This document shows, piece after piece, positions 12,488 to 24,402 of a stretch of DNA of 64,000 bases. Below the pieces are notes generated by a model, which worked only from the letters and a program-made list of their open reading frames with translations, searched no databases and was not told where the DNA came from. Each line of letters starts with the position of its first letter. Within the stretch, counting starts at the first letter, position 1. The translations under genes were made by a program, and so were the position numbers. Origin of the DNA: Acanthaster planci (Eukaryota > Echinodermata > Asteroidea > Valvatida > Acanthasteridae); assembly GCF_001949145.1 (NCBI RefSeq), contig NW_019091440.1, positions 1,202,588 to 1,266,587 of the forward strand, given 5' to 3'.

Positions 12488-15370
12488 TTATAGAGCAAAC
12501 GTATATATTTACACTCGGGTGATCACAAATCTCAAGGGCCGTCGATGTTACACGTATGCATTTGCAGATTATTTATGGAAAAATAGGCCCACGTAAAGGG
12601 AAAACGTGACAACAGTATACGAATGATTTGGCCGCAGATAAATTGAACATAGACTTTTAGAAATAGACATTTTATCAGTTAAGAATTCGAAAAAAAAACA
12701 AGATTAAAAATCCACTTTCGCAAATCTCGGAATCGAGAAAAAATTGAGGAATTAGGAAAAATGATTTTTATATTATTAATACACGAGAAAAACATGGGAT
12801 ACGTAAATAAATATATGCCAAAAGTGGATGAAGAACATTCACCACTAAATCCAATCCTTTGATAATTTACAACATTCGTTCATAAAATACATTGAATTTA
12901 CCGCAATACCGCAAACTCCATCCGTAATTCCAATTTGAGTCGAGAGCCCTTGTACAACCCCTAATTCATGAATATATAATGTTCGTCTAATTCCTCTACA
13001 AATGCTGGCAACCATTTCAATTCACAGGATAACAATCAATTTTCGTATGAAATATTCATCTTTCATGTTGACAAGTTGATACAGGATGTCATTTCTCCGT
13101 CGATTTTTGAACAGCTCGAGTCGAGAGGGAAATGTCAGTGGAATTGAAGTGAGTGGTGCGGTTGGGCGCGTGTGCCTTAATGTCTAATGAAGTCCGAGAT
13201 GGGCAAATTTATTCAAACGCCTGCCGCCAACACCTGCGAAATTGAAGTATCAATTTCTTCGTGTACCATGCGTTAGCGGTAACAATTACATCTTCGGTAA
13301 ATTGCAAGGCTCACGTTTAAACTTGTAGAAATATTAACGTTGATGCATCAGTAATTGCTCTTTTTTAGAAGCTGACTAAAGGAGGTTGATATACCGAATG
13401 TTATATAAACTGAAATAAAAAGAGTAAAGGTGTTTGTGTGGATCTTTTTAGCGAAAACGGCCGAACGATATTTTCAATTTACTAGTGACTCGATTTTCGA
13501 AATATCTGATCACGCTTGGGGTTTCCCGCCGTCAAGCAGACGATATGATTGAAAGAAAACAGGCTACGCCTTCAGCAGACAAGTGTCTGTTGAAATGTCA
13601 GTCCCGTCTGTGGACATGCGATGTTATCAGCGGCCCTTGAACCCCCGTCGGACACAGAACTCAGAAAAAGGTGCAATGCGTGGGATTGTCTGGAGAGTGC
13701 TTCATCAGCGAGACAGCGGTGGGCTCGCCCGCTCGAGGCTCCCCCGCTGGTAAAACCCACAAATTACGAAGGACTCATTGTTTCATAAGGATACTTAGAT
13801 GATTGCAAAATGCCCGCTTCACGGGAACGTTGGGTGGGTGAGTCCCGATGTTTGCTCACTTGTAAGTAAGTGGACAATCTAGAATTTGTATCCAGATAGC
13901 CATTGCAGCTGTCACCGAGCTAAGTTTTTAAAACAAAGGAAAAAATCTAAATCATTTTAAGAGGATTTCATTGCTTCAATGTGTACCATTAAAATGTTTA
14001 ATGATAAAAATGATAGATGAGTATAAAGACCACTGGATGATTGATTGCTAATCCATTTTAATTTCGACAGGAGGGGAGACATGATGTTTACAATTGCAAC
14101 TCCTGTGGACATACATAGTGTGGACCTCTGCACAAAAGAAGTCCGCATAATGTAGGGTATGATGGCATTGTGTGGACTCGCACACGTCTACACAATGTTT
14201 TGCCCTCTCTGAAAGACAGTTTCAGAGGCATTTTGGGCTCGAGGTTATCCGTGGCAAAATGAAGAAGAACAGTACATGAAATTATCATCAATAATCCAGC
14301 TCGAAGGAGTTCTCCTAGTGGGAGAAAAAAGGAACAATCTCCCGAGTCATCTTGACGAAGAGGGGCCAAAGCAATGTCCACGTTCCGGAATTGCTATCGG
14401 TGTCTGTTAACTACTTAATTTTGACGGTTTCATTAATTTTAGAAGTCAGTTTTTGAATTTAGGAGTTGAAATGGAAAAAGAAGAGACAAGTTTCATGTTA
14501 AATTAGCTCTCAATATAATGCATACTAATTACATGAGCATACCCCTGAACTGGGAACACTCCCCCTTGGAATACCCGCGGCGTTGTTTCGCTTCATGCTT
14601 CGCTAAGGCACGCCAATGCGTCATTAATGACGTATGCGAGAACCATGAATGTGCAGACTGCCACACGCTCAAGTGCGACATTGTTCCGGTCATGTAGACT
14701 AAACAGCCTGCTGTGGACGGCCTCAGATAGCCACATCGACGCCATGCCCACGCATCATGATGATGGAAGCTGCAGGTGTCGGGCGTGGTTGGCGAAAGAA
14801 TATGAAGGACGTGATGCAGACCTCTGACATTAATTGAAAGAACGTGGTCGAAATATTAGCAGGAAAATGGTGGTATTGGGGACAAAGACATCTGCAATGT
14901 GCCAAAAAACTAACAAGGATTTGTTTCATAAAAAATTGGCTATGAGGAAAACGTTATTGTATCCTGCACGTAAAAAAATGATGAGAAAGCCAAAAAAATT
15001 GCTTCGAAGGAAAAATTCCCCGTCGGTTAGGCCTTTATAACTGTCTGTAAAACACAAGGCTGAAATTCTGGAACTTTCCTATGCGGCTGCTCTAGACGAG
15101 GACGCTGACTGCGCCGCCAAGACGTAGGAGTACTTGATGAATGTTTGACGAACAGTGGGGACATTGATTGTCCAGAAAGCACGAGGAAGTCAAGTTTATA
15201 AAGTGTGATTGGGGTGAGATGTGTGACTGAGAACATTTCCCCTTCGAAATCGATGGCAAACAAAGCAAAGGCTGAAGGAAAGAGAGTGTATAAGAAAAAC
15301 GAGACATTCAGTGAAGTGTGTAAAATAAGAATACTTAAAAACATTTCTGCTACAAACACAAACAAGACAG

Positions 15371-15498
15371 TATGGAGGTTTCGCATGATGGCCATCTTAA
15401 AGGGCAGTTCTTTTGTTCCAGAGGGAAACCTCGTTTGTGCATACCCTGTGGGATAAAAGTACTGGCCTGCAAGATGGCAGCCACGCAAACCCTCTATA
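15371..15498. mobile_element. Inverted-repeat element (MITE), family 2 copy 1
   Basis: A 128-base element with terminal inverted repeats (TATGGAGGTTTCGCAT at the left; the complement of ACGCAAACCCTCTATA at the right). The inner arms carry GGCCATCTTAAAGGG and the mirror AAGATGGCAGCCACG. The centre is TTGTTCCAGAGGGAAACCTC. It is about 75 percent identical by eye to 22561-22687, which shows it is a dispersed repeat. Confidence 0.75.
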
Positions 15499-15978
15499 GG
15501 AGATGTCACTGACAAAGTCACTGCCAATGTCATTCATACTACTGAGGTCCCTCTTAAAATCATGGCTTTCTCGTTTACAAGATGCATACTGTATCTTCCA
15601 TAAAAGGGCGTTATTTAGTTTTGGGTAAAATATTTCGTTTATTCCGAATTGACCCACTTCAAATAGCGCCCTCCCCTTGTGTTCACCATGCTTCAAATAA
15701 AGTATTTAATATAAGGCCCTACTCACGAGAGGTCGCGTTGACGCATTGCCTGTATGTGGGAAAACTCTTTTCATTTGGATAGACACAAACTGGGAGCAGG
15801 TTTGCTTGTAGTTGACCTCATGAGAGCAAGAGCGTCTTTATCATGACACTTTTTCCTTACGCTGTTGTGTATGCATATTCACTAATATGGTGTCCCACAG
15901 GTTCACATGATTTGTAAGTCAAGCTTTAATGAAAAAGAAAAGTTTCTTAGCTTTCGAGCAAGCCCCTTTGGAGTTAAT

Positions 15979-16078
15979 ACTCTCTAAATGCAAAAGAGTG
16001 AAAAATCACTCAAAAAGAGTGAATATCATATCACTCGGCCTAAGGAGTGAGTTTTTCACTCTTTTCCATTTAGAGAGT
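15979..16078. mobile_element. 100-base palindromic element with CACTC core
   Basis: Long arms ACTCTCTAAATG...AAAAGAGTGAAAAATCACTC and their complement (AGTGAGTTTTTCACTC...CATTTAGAGAGT) flank a centre of further GAGTG/CACTC units. The outer inverted repeat is over 30 bases with few mismatches. It is most simply a MITE, but the dense CACTC half-sites could also bind a dimeric factor. Confidence 0.65.
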
Positions 16079-16326
16079 CGGAGTATTTGAATATTACCGC
16101 AAAACAAAATCTTCGATAAAGTTTATTTCAAAGTTGATGACTGCTACGAAATCCCCAAGACGATTTGACAAAGCTTCTCTCAAGATAAACATGTCTCTGA
16201 CCGACTTTACATTGAAATGAGCTCTGAACAGTCGAGGGCAATGTTCGTCATTCGACATTTTGACCGGCAACGACGTGTTACTGCTGTGGAAGAAAAAAAT
16301 GCCAATCTACGCCGTTGGAATTGAAC

Positions 16327-16461
16327 ATGGGTGCCGAGGGCTCGGGTGCTGGAAACGCTCTCCGGAGTTCGATGACACCGAACGGACAGAGGGGAATAAA
16401 AGGAGAGAGAATTGAGCAATTTTACGGAGATGCACTGAGAAGTTTACCTAAAGTCACCAGA
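16327..16461 (+). CDS. Candidate first coding exon with N-myristoylation motif
   Basis: ATG in a good context (GAACATGG) starts 45 codons ending exactly at a strong donor (AGA/GTACGT). The peptide begins MGAEGSGAGNALRSS, which fits the N-myristoylation rule (Gly2, Ser6), and contains GIKGERIEQFYGDALRSLPK. Without splicing the frame stops three codons later. I do not recognise the family and found no convincing second exon to the right. Seen: start, donor, frame. Inferred: it is a first exon of a plus-strand gene with a long intron. Confidence 0.3.
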
Positions 16462-18120
16462 GTACGTCGGTGATGTTACCTCATCTACCGAGTAAGACCA
16501 AGCGTGCCTACGGCTGGGGCAGAGTGCTGAATTCGGGAGGGGAAAATGATGAACCGGGCGATGGGGAACGTGTTTGCACATTGGTGCTACTGACAGGTGC
16601 AAGTACAAAGAGGGAGACACGGATGCATTAAATTTCTAGCCTTGGGGGTTTGTCACAGAGCTGAAGGGGTGCTGGAACATGTCGGCATCAGGCCCTAAAG
16701 TCGGTCGGGGGTGAGCAAAGGAGGATTTCTCCAAGTCAATGTTCAAATCATGACCTGTTGCCACGTAAAAAAAAACGATTCCTTGCTCGCCACCAGCAAG
16801 AAATCCAAGTTCTATTACAGTGATGCTGCGTCTAACTTGACACTGAAAGGTGTGGTTTGGGAGTAATCTAAGACAACGCCTAAAACCCATTGCTCAAAAA
16901 GAAAGAAACATGCATGCGTGCATTCCATCTTTTGATGAGCGTCTTTAGGCCACGAGTTTGGCGTATTTACCGCTATAACTTGGTCCACATTGAAAACGCC
17001 ACACGGTGGACTCTGATCGCTCGATAAAGAGTAACTTTGTAAAAACGTCCAAAGCGCTGTGCTTGAAAGTCGAAATGTGTGCAATCGACCCATCCTAATT
17101 AGTCAAACGTTTACAATTAACTTAGGAATCGCTTATAGCGAATCCTTCAACATCGTCAGTGCTCTCGCTGCAAGCACTGACCTGTTTCAGTACACTGCAC
17201 CACGGGTTTCCCTAAGGAACGAGGTTCCCTGCATTTTGACGTACGAGGGACACAAGTTGTAAACAGACAGAAGTGCGGGCTCAATTTTCCCTCTCAGTAA
17301 AGGCGTAAACAACAACAGTAGCAGTGACTTTCCCGGTCGGGACCGCTGGTTAATAAGCCAGGCAAAATCCCAAGTTGACTGACGCCGGGGGAGAAAATTG
17401 AGTTAAATCTAGAAAGGAGGAAACAAGTGCTCCGCATCGCCCCACAAATCCCTTGTCCAAAAATTATGCTCCCTTAATCAACTATTCAAACATGTCCGAG
17501 CCCCCGCGGGCCTGAGGGTGTGCGCCCCTCCGAGAGCACACCGGCAGCAGGCAGTTCGATCAAGTCGACCAGATGATGTGAAGGAGGCAAATCCTGTTAA
17601 ACGCGTGGATGAGCCAACACGAGGAGGCAAAGAAAAAAACTTGCTTCCCTTCTTTTGCCTCCACGCCTTCCAGAGCTGATAGGGAAAGTCTCAAGCATCG
17701 GCCCCGGGGAAACGGGGAGCATTTTCGTCTGTGAAATGAAATTACCTGATGTTAGCGGGCGACGGTAACATTTGTCGGTGTGGGTAGCAACAAAAAGCCC
17801 GGCTGGGCCCGGTCCAACTATTCCCTAATTTATCAAATATTCCATCAAGATTTAATTTATAACTTATTTAAGATCTAGGAAGGTGAGGGCGCAACCACAA
17901 TCACCTACGCAGCAAATGGAAACCTCACACTTTAATATATTAGATTGAATATGTTAACCCCAGAGCTTGCTTTTGGGCAAGTACATAGGAAAATAACTGA
18001 ACTTGTTTTGCAAATAGATTTTTCGTTCCCACTCATGGAAATCCTTGTAGTGAAGATGTTGACCCTTGTGGTTAAGCATCTAAGTGCCTACGCTATACAA
18101 TACGTATGCATTCTATTGGC

Positions 18121-18296
18121 TACACTCTAAAAACTTGATTGACCCAGAATTGGGTCAAAATATGCCCCTTTCGGGTCATATTTGATCCTTTCTGGGTCAT
18201 ATTTGACCCTTTCTGGGTAATAACATGACCCGGAAAAGGATCATGCCAAATGGACCTAATTCTGGGTCAATCTGACCAGGGAGTTTTTAGGGTGTA
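18121..18296. mobile_element. Inverted-repeat element with GACCC tandem core
   Basis: The ends TACACTCTAAAAAC and the complement of GTTTTTAGGGTGTA form terminal inverted repeats. Inside them, GATTGACCCAGAATTGGGTC on the left mirrors GACCTAATTCTGGGTCAATC on the right. The core repeats a unit of about 20 bases (TTTCTGGGTCATATTTGACC) two to three times. About 176 bases, non-coding. Confidence 0.7.
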
Positions 18297-18793
18297 GTAC
18301 ATAGTGCTCTTTTTTACGTGGTACAAATTCAATTCCATTACATTGGTTGGGAATTCAGGTATAGCTTTCTTGGTCTTATAAGACTTTGCCTCGCTTTTTG
18401 GAGACATTCCCCCGGTTCACTGTCATCTGGAAATTTGATATCTGAGCTGGCATGTTTCACATCAAGGCTATGGCGAGCACAGCAGAGAACCAGTGACCGC
18501 AATGGTCAGCGTTTTATGAAAGTATTCGATGATACACGTTTACTTCAAAAAAAGCGTGTTAGTCCATTTGACACTTCCGGTATTACAGAGGACCCCACGA
18601 GTCCGGATGTAGTCTTCTGATAACACGAAGGGTGTCAAAATAACACAATGTACACCATGGCCTTTGCATTAGCTTGGTTACCATTGAACCATTATGGTTG
18701 AAGCGTAGCTTCGTTTGCAGCTCCACAATTTTACAACAGCTCAACTTTGTCTCGACCGCCGTTGCGCATGCGTCAAAACGGCATCTTCCAATA

Positions 18794-19134
18794 CGGGCGA
18801 TTCACGATGCAGTATGCCACCAAGAGGTTGTGACGGAGAGGCTTTTTGCAGTGCATTATGGGATAAATCGTTGACAAAGTCTCATTGGCTAAAACTGTGT
18901 TGTTTCGCGGAAAGCTTGAATTTTATTCTGAATGTTATTTGGGTATCTGGTTGAAACTTTGAAATTGCTTTATTGCGAATGGGTGTTTTTGTGTGGTACA
19001 GGGATCGCCTCCATCAATTGAATATCCCTAAATTTGGTACAAAGTGCGCTTAATCGCGGCAGCATGTCGACCGTAAACTTGAAAAGTGGCCTGTCTGGGG
19101 CAAACTCTTGGTAATGCGCTGTATTGTGAATCGC
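18794..19134. mobile_element. Family 1 element with a long unrelated interior
   Basis: Only the ends match the family 1 palindromic MITE: CGGGCGATTCACGATGCAGT followed by CCACCAAGAGG on the left, and CAAACTCTTGGTAATGCGCT then GTATTGTGAATCGCC on the right. The 340-base interior differs from the other copies. It could be a longer relative of the small copies or a copy with an insertion. Confidence 0.5.
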
Positions 19135-19963
19135 CAGTAAATAGTTCACAGCGTTGCATTATGTCTAGTTTCTAGACCTGCCCGCAGTACACCAGATAGA
19201 ATGCCGTTATTCATCACGTTAGCATATCACAACAGACCCGACAAGCGCCTTCTTAAAACGCACAGCTAACTGAACTGGCCCGGTATCTGGCACGAAGCAG
19301 GTTACCAAAGACGTGACGTCAGCCGCGAGGTTGCAATTTTTGGATTCTAGTTTGTTTTTGGGCACATCTGGTTTAAAAGTGCCACGTTTGCTACGTGTCG
19401 AGGACATCACTTTCCGTGGGTTCAACGTGTCTTTTCCCTCGGCAGAACCGCTTCGGGCACATGACATCAGGCCAACACGTGCAGCTTCGCCATGGTCGAA
19501 ACGTGTTGCTAATTACTCCGTCTGCTATAGCAAATATGCACGCAGGAATTATATTATGCAACGCTGCCAGACACGCATCCACGTAGCAAGACGAGTGTAA
19601 TTGGTCGATTTTGCATTGAAGTGCGTAACACGACAAAAAGTAACCTCTACTATGACCAAACGCTGCATCTAAGTTGTTTGCACTGCATTTAGGTGGTACA
19701 GGTTAAATTGAAATCGACCTTTATATTGGGAACTCAAAGTGCGTCTTTCGCTGCCGCGCGCTGTGCACTTGCTGACTCAGTAAACTTGTCTATACAGACT
19801 CGAGGAAGTGATAAATCTTGTTGGCACTGGTTAAACACACTTGCAGCAACAAAACCCAAACTGGCAAAAATGCACAGTCAATGACAAATGAAGGATCTCA
19901 ACGCTGCGAGGCTTAAACTGTTCTTAATTACAATCAATACATTCGTTTGACGCGCAAAACATA

Positions 19964-20131
19964 CGGGCGATTTCACAATAGTGCGCCTCCAAGAGGTTGC
20001 AAAGCGTTGGTCAATCACAATGGGCAAAATCTGTGGACCCTTTCCAAGTGCACATTGGATGGACACATTTCGCGCATATGACTGGCCAGTGCGTTGCAAA
20101 CTCTAAGAGGCGCACTACTGTGAAACGCCCG
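19964..20131. mobile_element. Palindromic MITE, family 1 copy 3
   Basis: A 168-base near-palindrome and the best-preserved copy. Ends CGGGCGATTTCACAATAGTG and CACTACTGTGAAACGCCCG are inverted repeats. The arms carry CGCCTCCAAGAGGTTGCAAA and AACTCTAAGAGGCGCACT. The centre has GGACCCTTTCC. Mirror-image frames on both strands are artefacts. Confidence 0.75.
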
Positions 20132-22560
20132 TGTTGAAGTGCTATTACAAACAGCAAGAGGCCAAGAATCGAACGAGAGAACAAAGTACAGTTATAATTG
20201 TCTTATGGAGAAAGATAAACATCAAGAAGTTTGTTAATGTCTTTGTATGACACTACGGAGAACTCTCTGAATTGCAGCATTTGATGGTGCGAGTGGACTA
20301 CGGGAACACCCTTTACATTGACTGCAATAGAAAACAAACAAACGGGGCTGCACTTTCATAAAGACTGTCTCGTGTGGTAATAAGATTAGACTGTGAAGCT
20401 ACTAGATTCCATTTAAGTAACCAAACTTGCCAGTGGAGCCTCCCTCTCGACACATGAAAGACCCTTTAGTGACATGTTAAGAGAGTGAATGTTCTTCGTT
20501 TCTAGTATAAAATGTTCTACAGGCCACTGCATTACTATTGTGAAAACACCCAAGCAGTCTCTGTGATATTTTCATTGTGGTCACATGACCTTACAATGAG
20601 GTAAGCCCAGCGACCACACAATCCACCAACCCTCTTGCATTTCCGCACAAACGAAGCATATAAAGTGCCTGTCGACACAGACACCCCCCGCGTGTCAGAT
20701 AGGCGAGCCGGCAGAAAGGCGGGAAAAGTGTAGGTCAACACTTTAGGCGGGAAAGCCAACACATTCTCCAGCCGTGTCAGGTGGGCTTTTTCTTCGCTCG
20801 GGTGGATGCGAGGAAGGGAACCCTGATCAAGTCTCTTCATAACTCTGTCGCATCGGGAAGGAAGGAGCTCTTAGTTTGATCAGGCATGGGTTAAACAGAA
20901 AGAACAGAATCAAAGTCTAATTGCCACTGCAGCTACGGAGAAGCTCCAATACAACGAGACTTCTGTTTAGTAATCAGAAGATAGCAGACAACTGTAGGTT
21001 TCGTAAATGAACGCAACAACGGAATCTCTCATGCCAATGCCAGGAAAAACGGGAATGCACAGCTCATGCAGTAGTATCAATGGAGGTATACCAATCATGT
21101 AAATTGGAATAAACACAAAGTCTTAATTGCAATTGAGTTATCAAAGAAATCTTACAAACTCTTCCTTCCGCTGAAAGCGTTATGTCTGACAAGTTCTCCT
21201 GTAAATTCAGCATGGTTTGTTAATAGTTAAGATATGTTTTTGGAGACTTGCAACGCTATTCCGCAAGGAAGGCGTATTCATTCTTATCTCATCAGTCCCT
21301 TCAACATTTCCAATGATTTCTTCACAGAATGCAGTCAACTACCCGAAGCAATTCTCAAACAAATACGGCTCAGATCACAAGAAAATAAAGAAATTTTAAT
21401 CAAGAGTGAACGCAGTGTTATTTTTTTATTTGGAAGCGGTCATCCCTTGAGCTAGTAATCCAATACTTCAAACGAAAATTATTATTATAATCTCCGGGGT
21501 CTGTGGAACAACAGCGTGGAGTTGCCAGCAGGGGTGCCACTGGAGACAGAATAAACGAATCACTTAGTCGAGGCATGAAACAGCCGGGGGGATTATACAC
21601 TATTGTGTTGACACAGGTTGGTTAAAAAGCGGGAAAATGAATGTGCCGTGTTGACTTTCGCGGAAATTTGCCCGTTGGTCACGTGTGTTTTGTGACTGTA
21701 AGAGCTAAATTAACTTCTTTTCATTATATGCACCTCGTTTATTCTAGTTTAACTTGAAGTATACAGGAAAGATACCCCCCTTACCTGTCCAATCCTATAC
21801 ACACTCTAGACTATTGTTACCTAACACAACTCCCCTAGAAGTCTGTCAAGAATTCCTGAGATTCCGATCAGGCAATGACCACCACAAAGGTGGGGGGTTC
21901 TCTCCGTCCCATATCTTGCTTCAAATGACCTGAAGACAGTACTACGGTATTAAGATACGGTTGGGTGACTCGAAGAATAAGACAATTGAAGTTTTAGGGC
22001 TCGAGAGAGCCGCAGACACAACGGGTACTGGTGAATTTTGAATGGATTTTTTTCTAAAACAGATGAAGTACAATAATAAGAACAGACATCACTGAAACCG
22101 CATGATACAGCTGACGTTGGTCGAACCAACAAAATGAGCAATCCCTACCCATATGGCTCTTTTCAACCGATGAGGGGGTGATTCTGCTCAGGGCGGGTAG
22201 CCGCAGGCTCTGTTATACACTCTATGAACAGCCATTTTGTTTCCAAGATCTGAAGCTGGCGCTTCTCTGGCTATAATTATACAGCTCTGTGCATTACCAG
22301 TCTTTCATTTTGATTAGGGGCCAATTTTGCGGGGCTGATGACCACTAAAGTGTGGTATGCACTTAACATACATGTATTTGCTTGGGCAAAAAGGTTATAA
22401 ACTGCAATGCATGAAAACTGTTACTGGTTCTGAGCTATTTTACTGAGAAGTTACATTATCTGAACAGCACCTTCTTCTTAGCTGCTCCCTGGAATTTGCG
22501 CAGAGTTTGGATAGAAACAATGACCGATAACAAGGGCTGAATTTCACACAACGAAATAAT

Positions 22561-22687
22561 AATGGAGGCTTTGCGTGGTAGCTATCTTGCAGTGCAGTTT
22601 TTTGTTCCAGAGGGAAACCTCCTTTGTGCATACCATGTGGAACAAAAGTATAGCCCTTTAAGATGGCTGCCATGCAAACCCTCTATA
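22561..22687. mobile_element. Inverted-repeat element (MITE), family 2 copy 2
   Basis: A second copy of the element at 15371-15498 in the same orientation, 127 bases. Shared blocks include TTGTTCCAGAGGGAAACCTC, TTTGTGCATACC, AAGATGGC and CAAACCCTCTATA. The short minus-strand open frame running over it is an artefact. Confidence 0.75.
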
Positions 22688-24280
22688 CGTTTATGGCTGA
22701 CCAGCCACGAAAGCCACTGAGATCAACTGGCACACAACAACCTTACTGTCTGCAATGACAATTAAGAAGTCTTTCATCTTTTACTCCCGGATAGCAAAGT
22801 CCTTAACTAGACTTAGAATATGGGCAAGTGATCCTGATATCAATATCACAAATGGCGTCACGGTAGCGACTTCGTGACGTCACATGATCTGCGCAGCCTC
22901 CCGTGGAGAAAATCAACACCGCGCAGACAAGCAGCGCCTGCGTGATCTTAAAGGACTGTTTACATGTGCTCCAAATGCACGGCTATAAAGTTGATGTCAC
23001 AGAAATCTTATTTGGATTTTCCTTTTAACATCAAGGTCGCGACGGTCTATGTTGTCTGGAATGACATTCCATAACGAATCTAGACTCGGTTGATTAAATT
23101 AGGTAATGGTTTTTGGCATGGGCCCAGATGTTCGTCTGCTTGAAGCTTATAAGTGCAAATAGATCTTCTCAAACCAAACGCACACTAAATGCACCGGTAA
23201 CTATTTAATTATAAATAGAAACGTAGTCTAAAGCGTATAGTTGCCTCACAGTATCCTAGAAAAACGTGCTTTCTTGTCGCTTAATTAATAGACCGTCTGT
23301 CTGTCTATAATAATACACACTGTACTTTTGTCAGTCGGTTACCTTACAAGTTTTTTTTAATATGCGTACTGCTGCGAATAAAGCGCTGTGCTATTTTTGT
23401 ACGCCTGCTGGACGTGTGTTGACTGGAAAAGTGAACATTGATACGTGAAAATGTTTGATGGTACTCTTCCCCAGCAGCTTTTGTTTTGAACAAGGAGACA
23501 AAATTCAATATTAGTTTTTTTGTAGGGATTGTTTTGAAGTGGTGCTGTTGAGCAAGCTCAGGGAATTTTACCAACATCTTAGCAGGATACATACACAACT
23601 GTATGGCATGTTTTGACCTTTTCTATGATGTTTTCGGGGGGGTGTTCGTAAGCGATGCAACGCCACGGAAGGGGCTGTGGTATGCAACTCGTTAATCGTG
23701 TACAGAAAACTTTGGACTACTTTAGACACTTTAAGAAGAAAAAAAGAAGCATTTGGGAAACAGATTCTCGTATCGTGTGGTTTGAAGGGTTGAGCCTCGC
23801 TACAGACCGTCATCATGGGGCAGCCATCTTGTTTTTCTTCCATTGGAAGTAATGTAACCAAACTGAGGCTGGAAGGAAAAATAGTCTGTTTCCTTTTATT
23901 AATGCGTAAAGTTGGATTCCTTTTTAATACATGGGCAAGAAAAACATGACAGCCCAGTAATGAAGGTCTATGGTGGTAACTCAAGTCTTTTCTGTATCAG
24001 TTTTTATCTGGCCTGAAGCTTTAACAACGATACCAGTGATACACGAAAACTGAAAGAAATCTTACAAGATGGGCAAACTTTAAATTGACTTAGAATCTTG
24101 TAATTTCACCTGTTATCCGTCAGTCGACGCAGTACACCTCGGTAGGCTTAGTCTGGAAGTGCATCGAACCACGCTTGGGTTATCTAAAAACCACCCTGCC
24201 AAAGGCAATGGCAAATGTCTGAGAGACTAGACAAGGCACAAACACGGCTTTGGTCAGACAATCGACTCCATCATAATAGG

Positions 24281-24402
24281 ATCAGTATCGATAATTGAAT
24301 TTCAGCGCCGCAAGATATGCAGTTGATGAATGATGTGTGTACAACATCAGTGTATCGATAATTGAATTTTCGTGCCAATGAAGAAGTATCTGATGAACGA
24401 TA
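24281..24402. repeat. Imperfect tandem duplication, about 63-base unit
   Basis: CAGTATCGATAATTGAATTT followed by a GTTGATGAATGAT tail is repeated as CAGTGTATCGATAATTGAAT followed by a TCTGATGAACGATA tail. Two diverged copies are adjacent. Nothing coding was recognised in them. Confidence 0.45.

Larger units (their letters stand above)
11047..16326. other. Gene-poor stretch, no recognised gene
   Basis: Upstream of the first Rab-like exon seen. I looked on the minus strand for EF-hand loops and found none. The stretch holds an open frame with a membrane-helix-like pattern (12305-12487), a CpG-rich patch near 13570-13760 without a recognisable product, an inverted-repeat element at 15371-15498 and a 100-base palindrome at 15979-16078. 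The large minus frame at 15027-15533 runs through the element and is not believed. Confidence 0.5.

Noticed and set aside
13572-13760. CpG-rich frames on both strands
   Set aside because: On the plus strand MSVPSVDMRC... ends near a possible donor, but neither the family nor a partner exon could be found; the support is weaker than for 16327-16461.
15027-15533. 168-codon minus-strand open frame, the longest in the window
   Set aside because: It runs through the inverted-repeat element 15371-15498, which has a second copy at 22561-22687. It shows no domain and has overlapping frames on the other strand.
23568-23984. 138-codon minus frame
   Set aside because: No domain; it overlaps a plus frame and shows no splice context.
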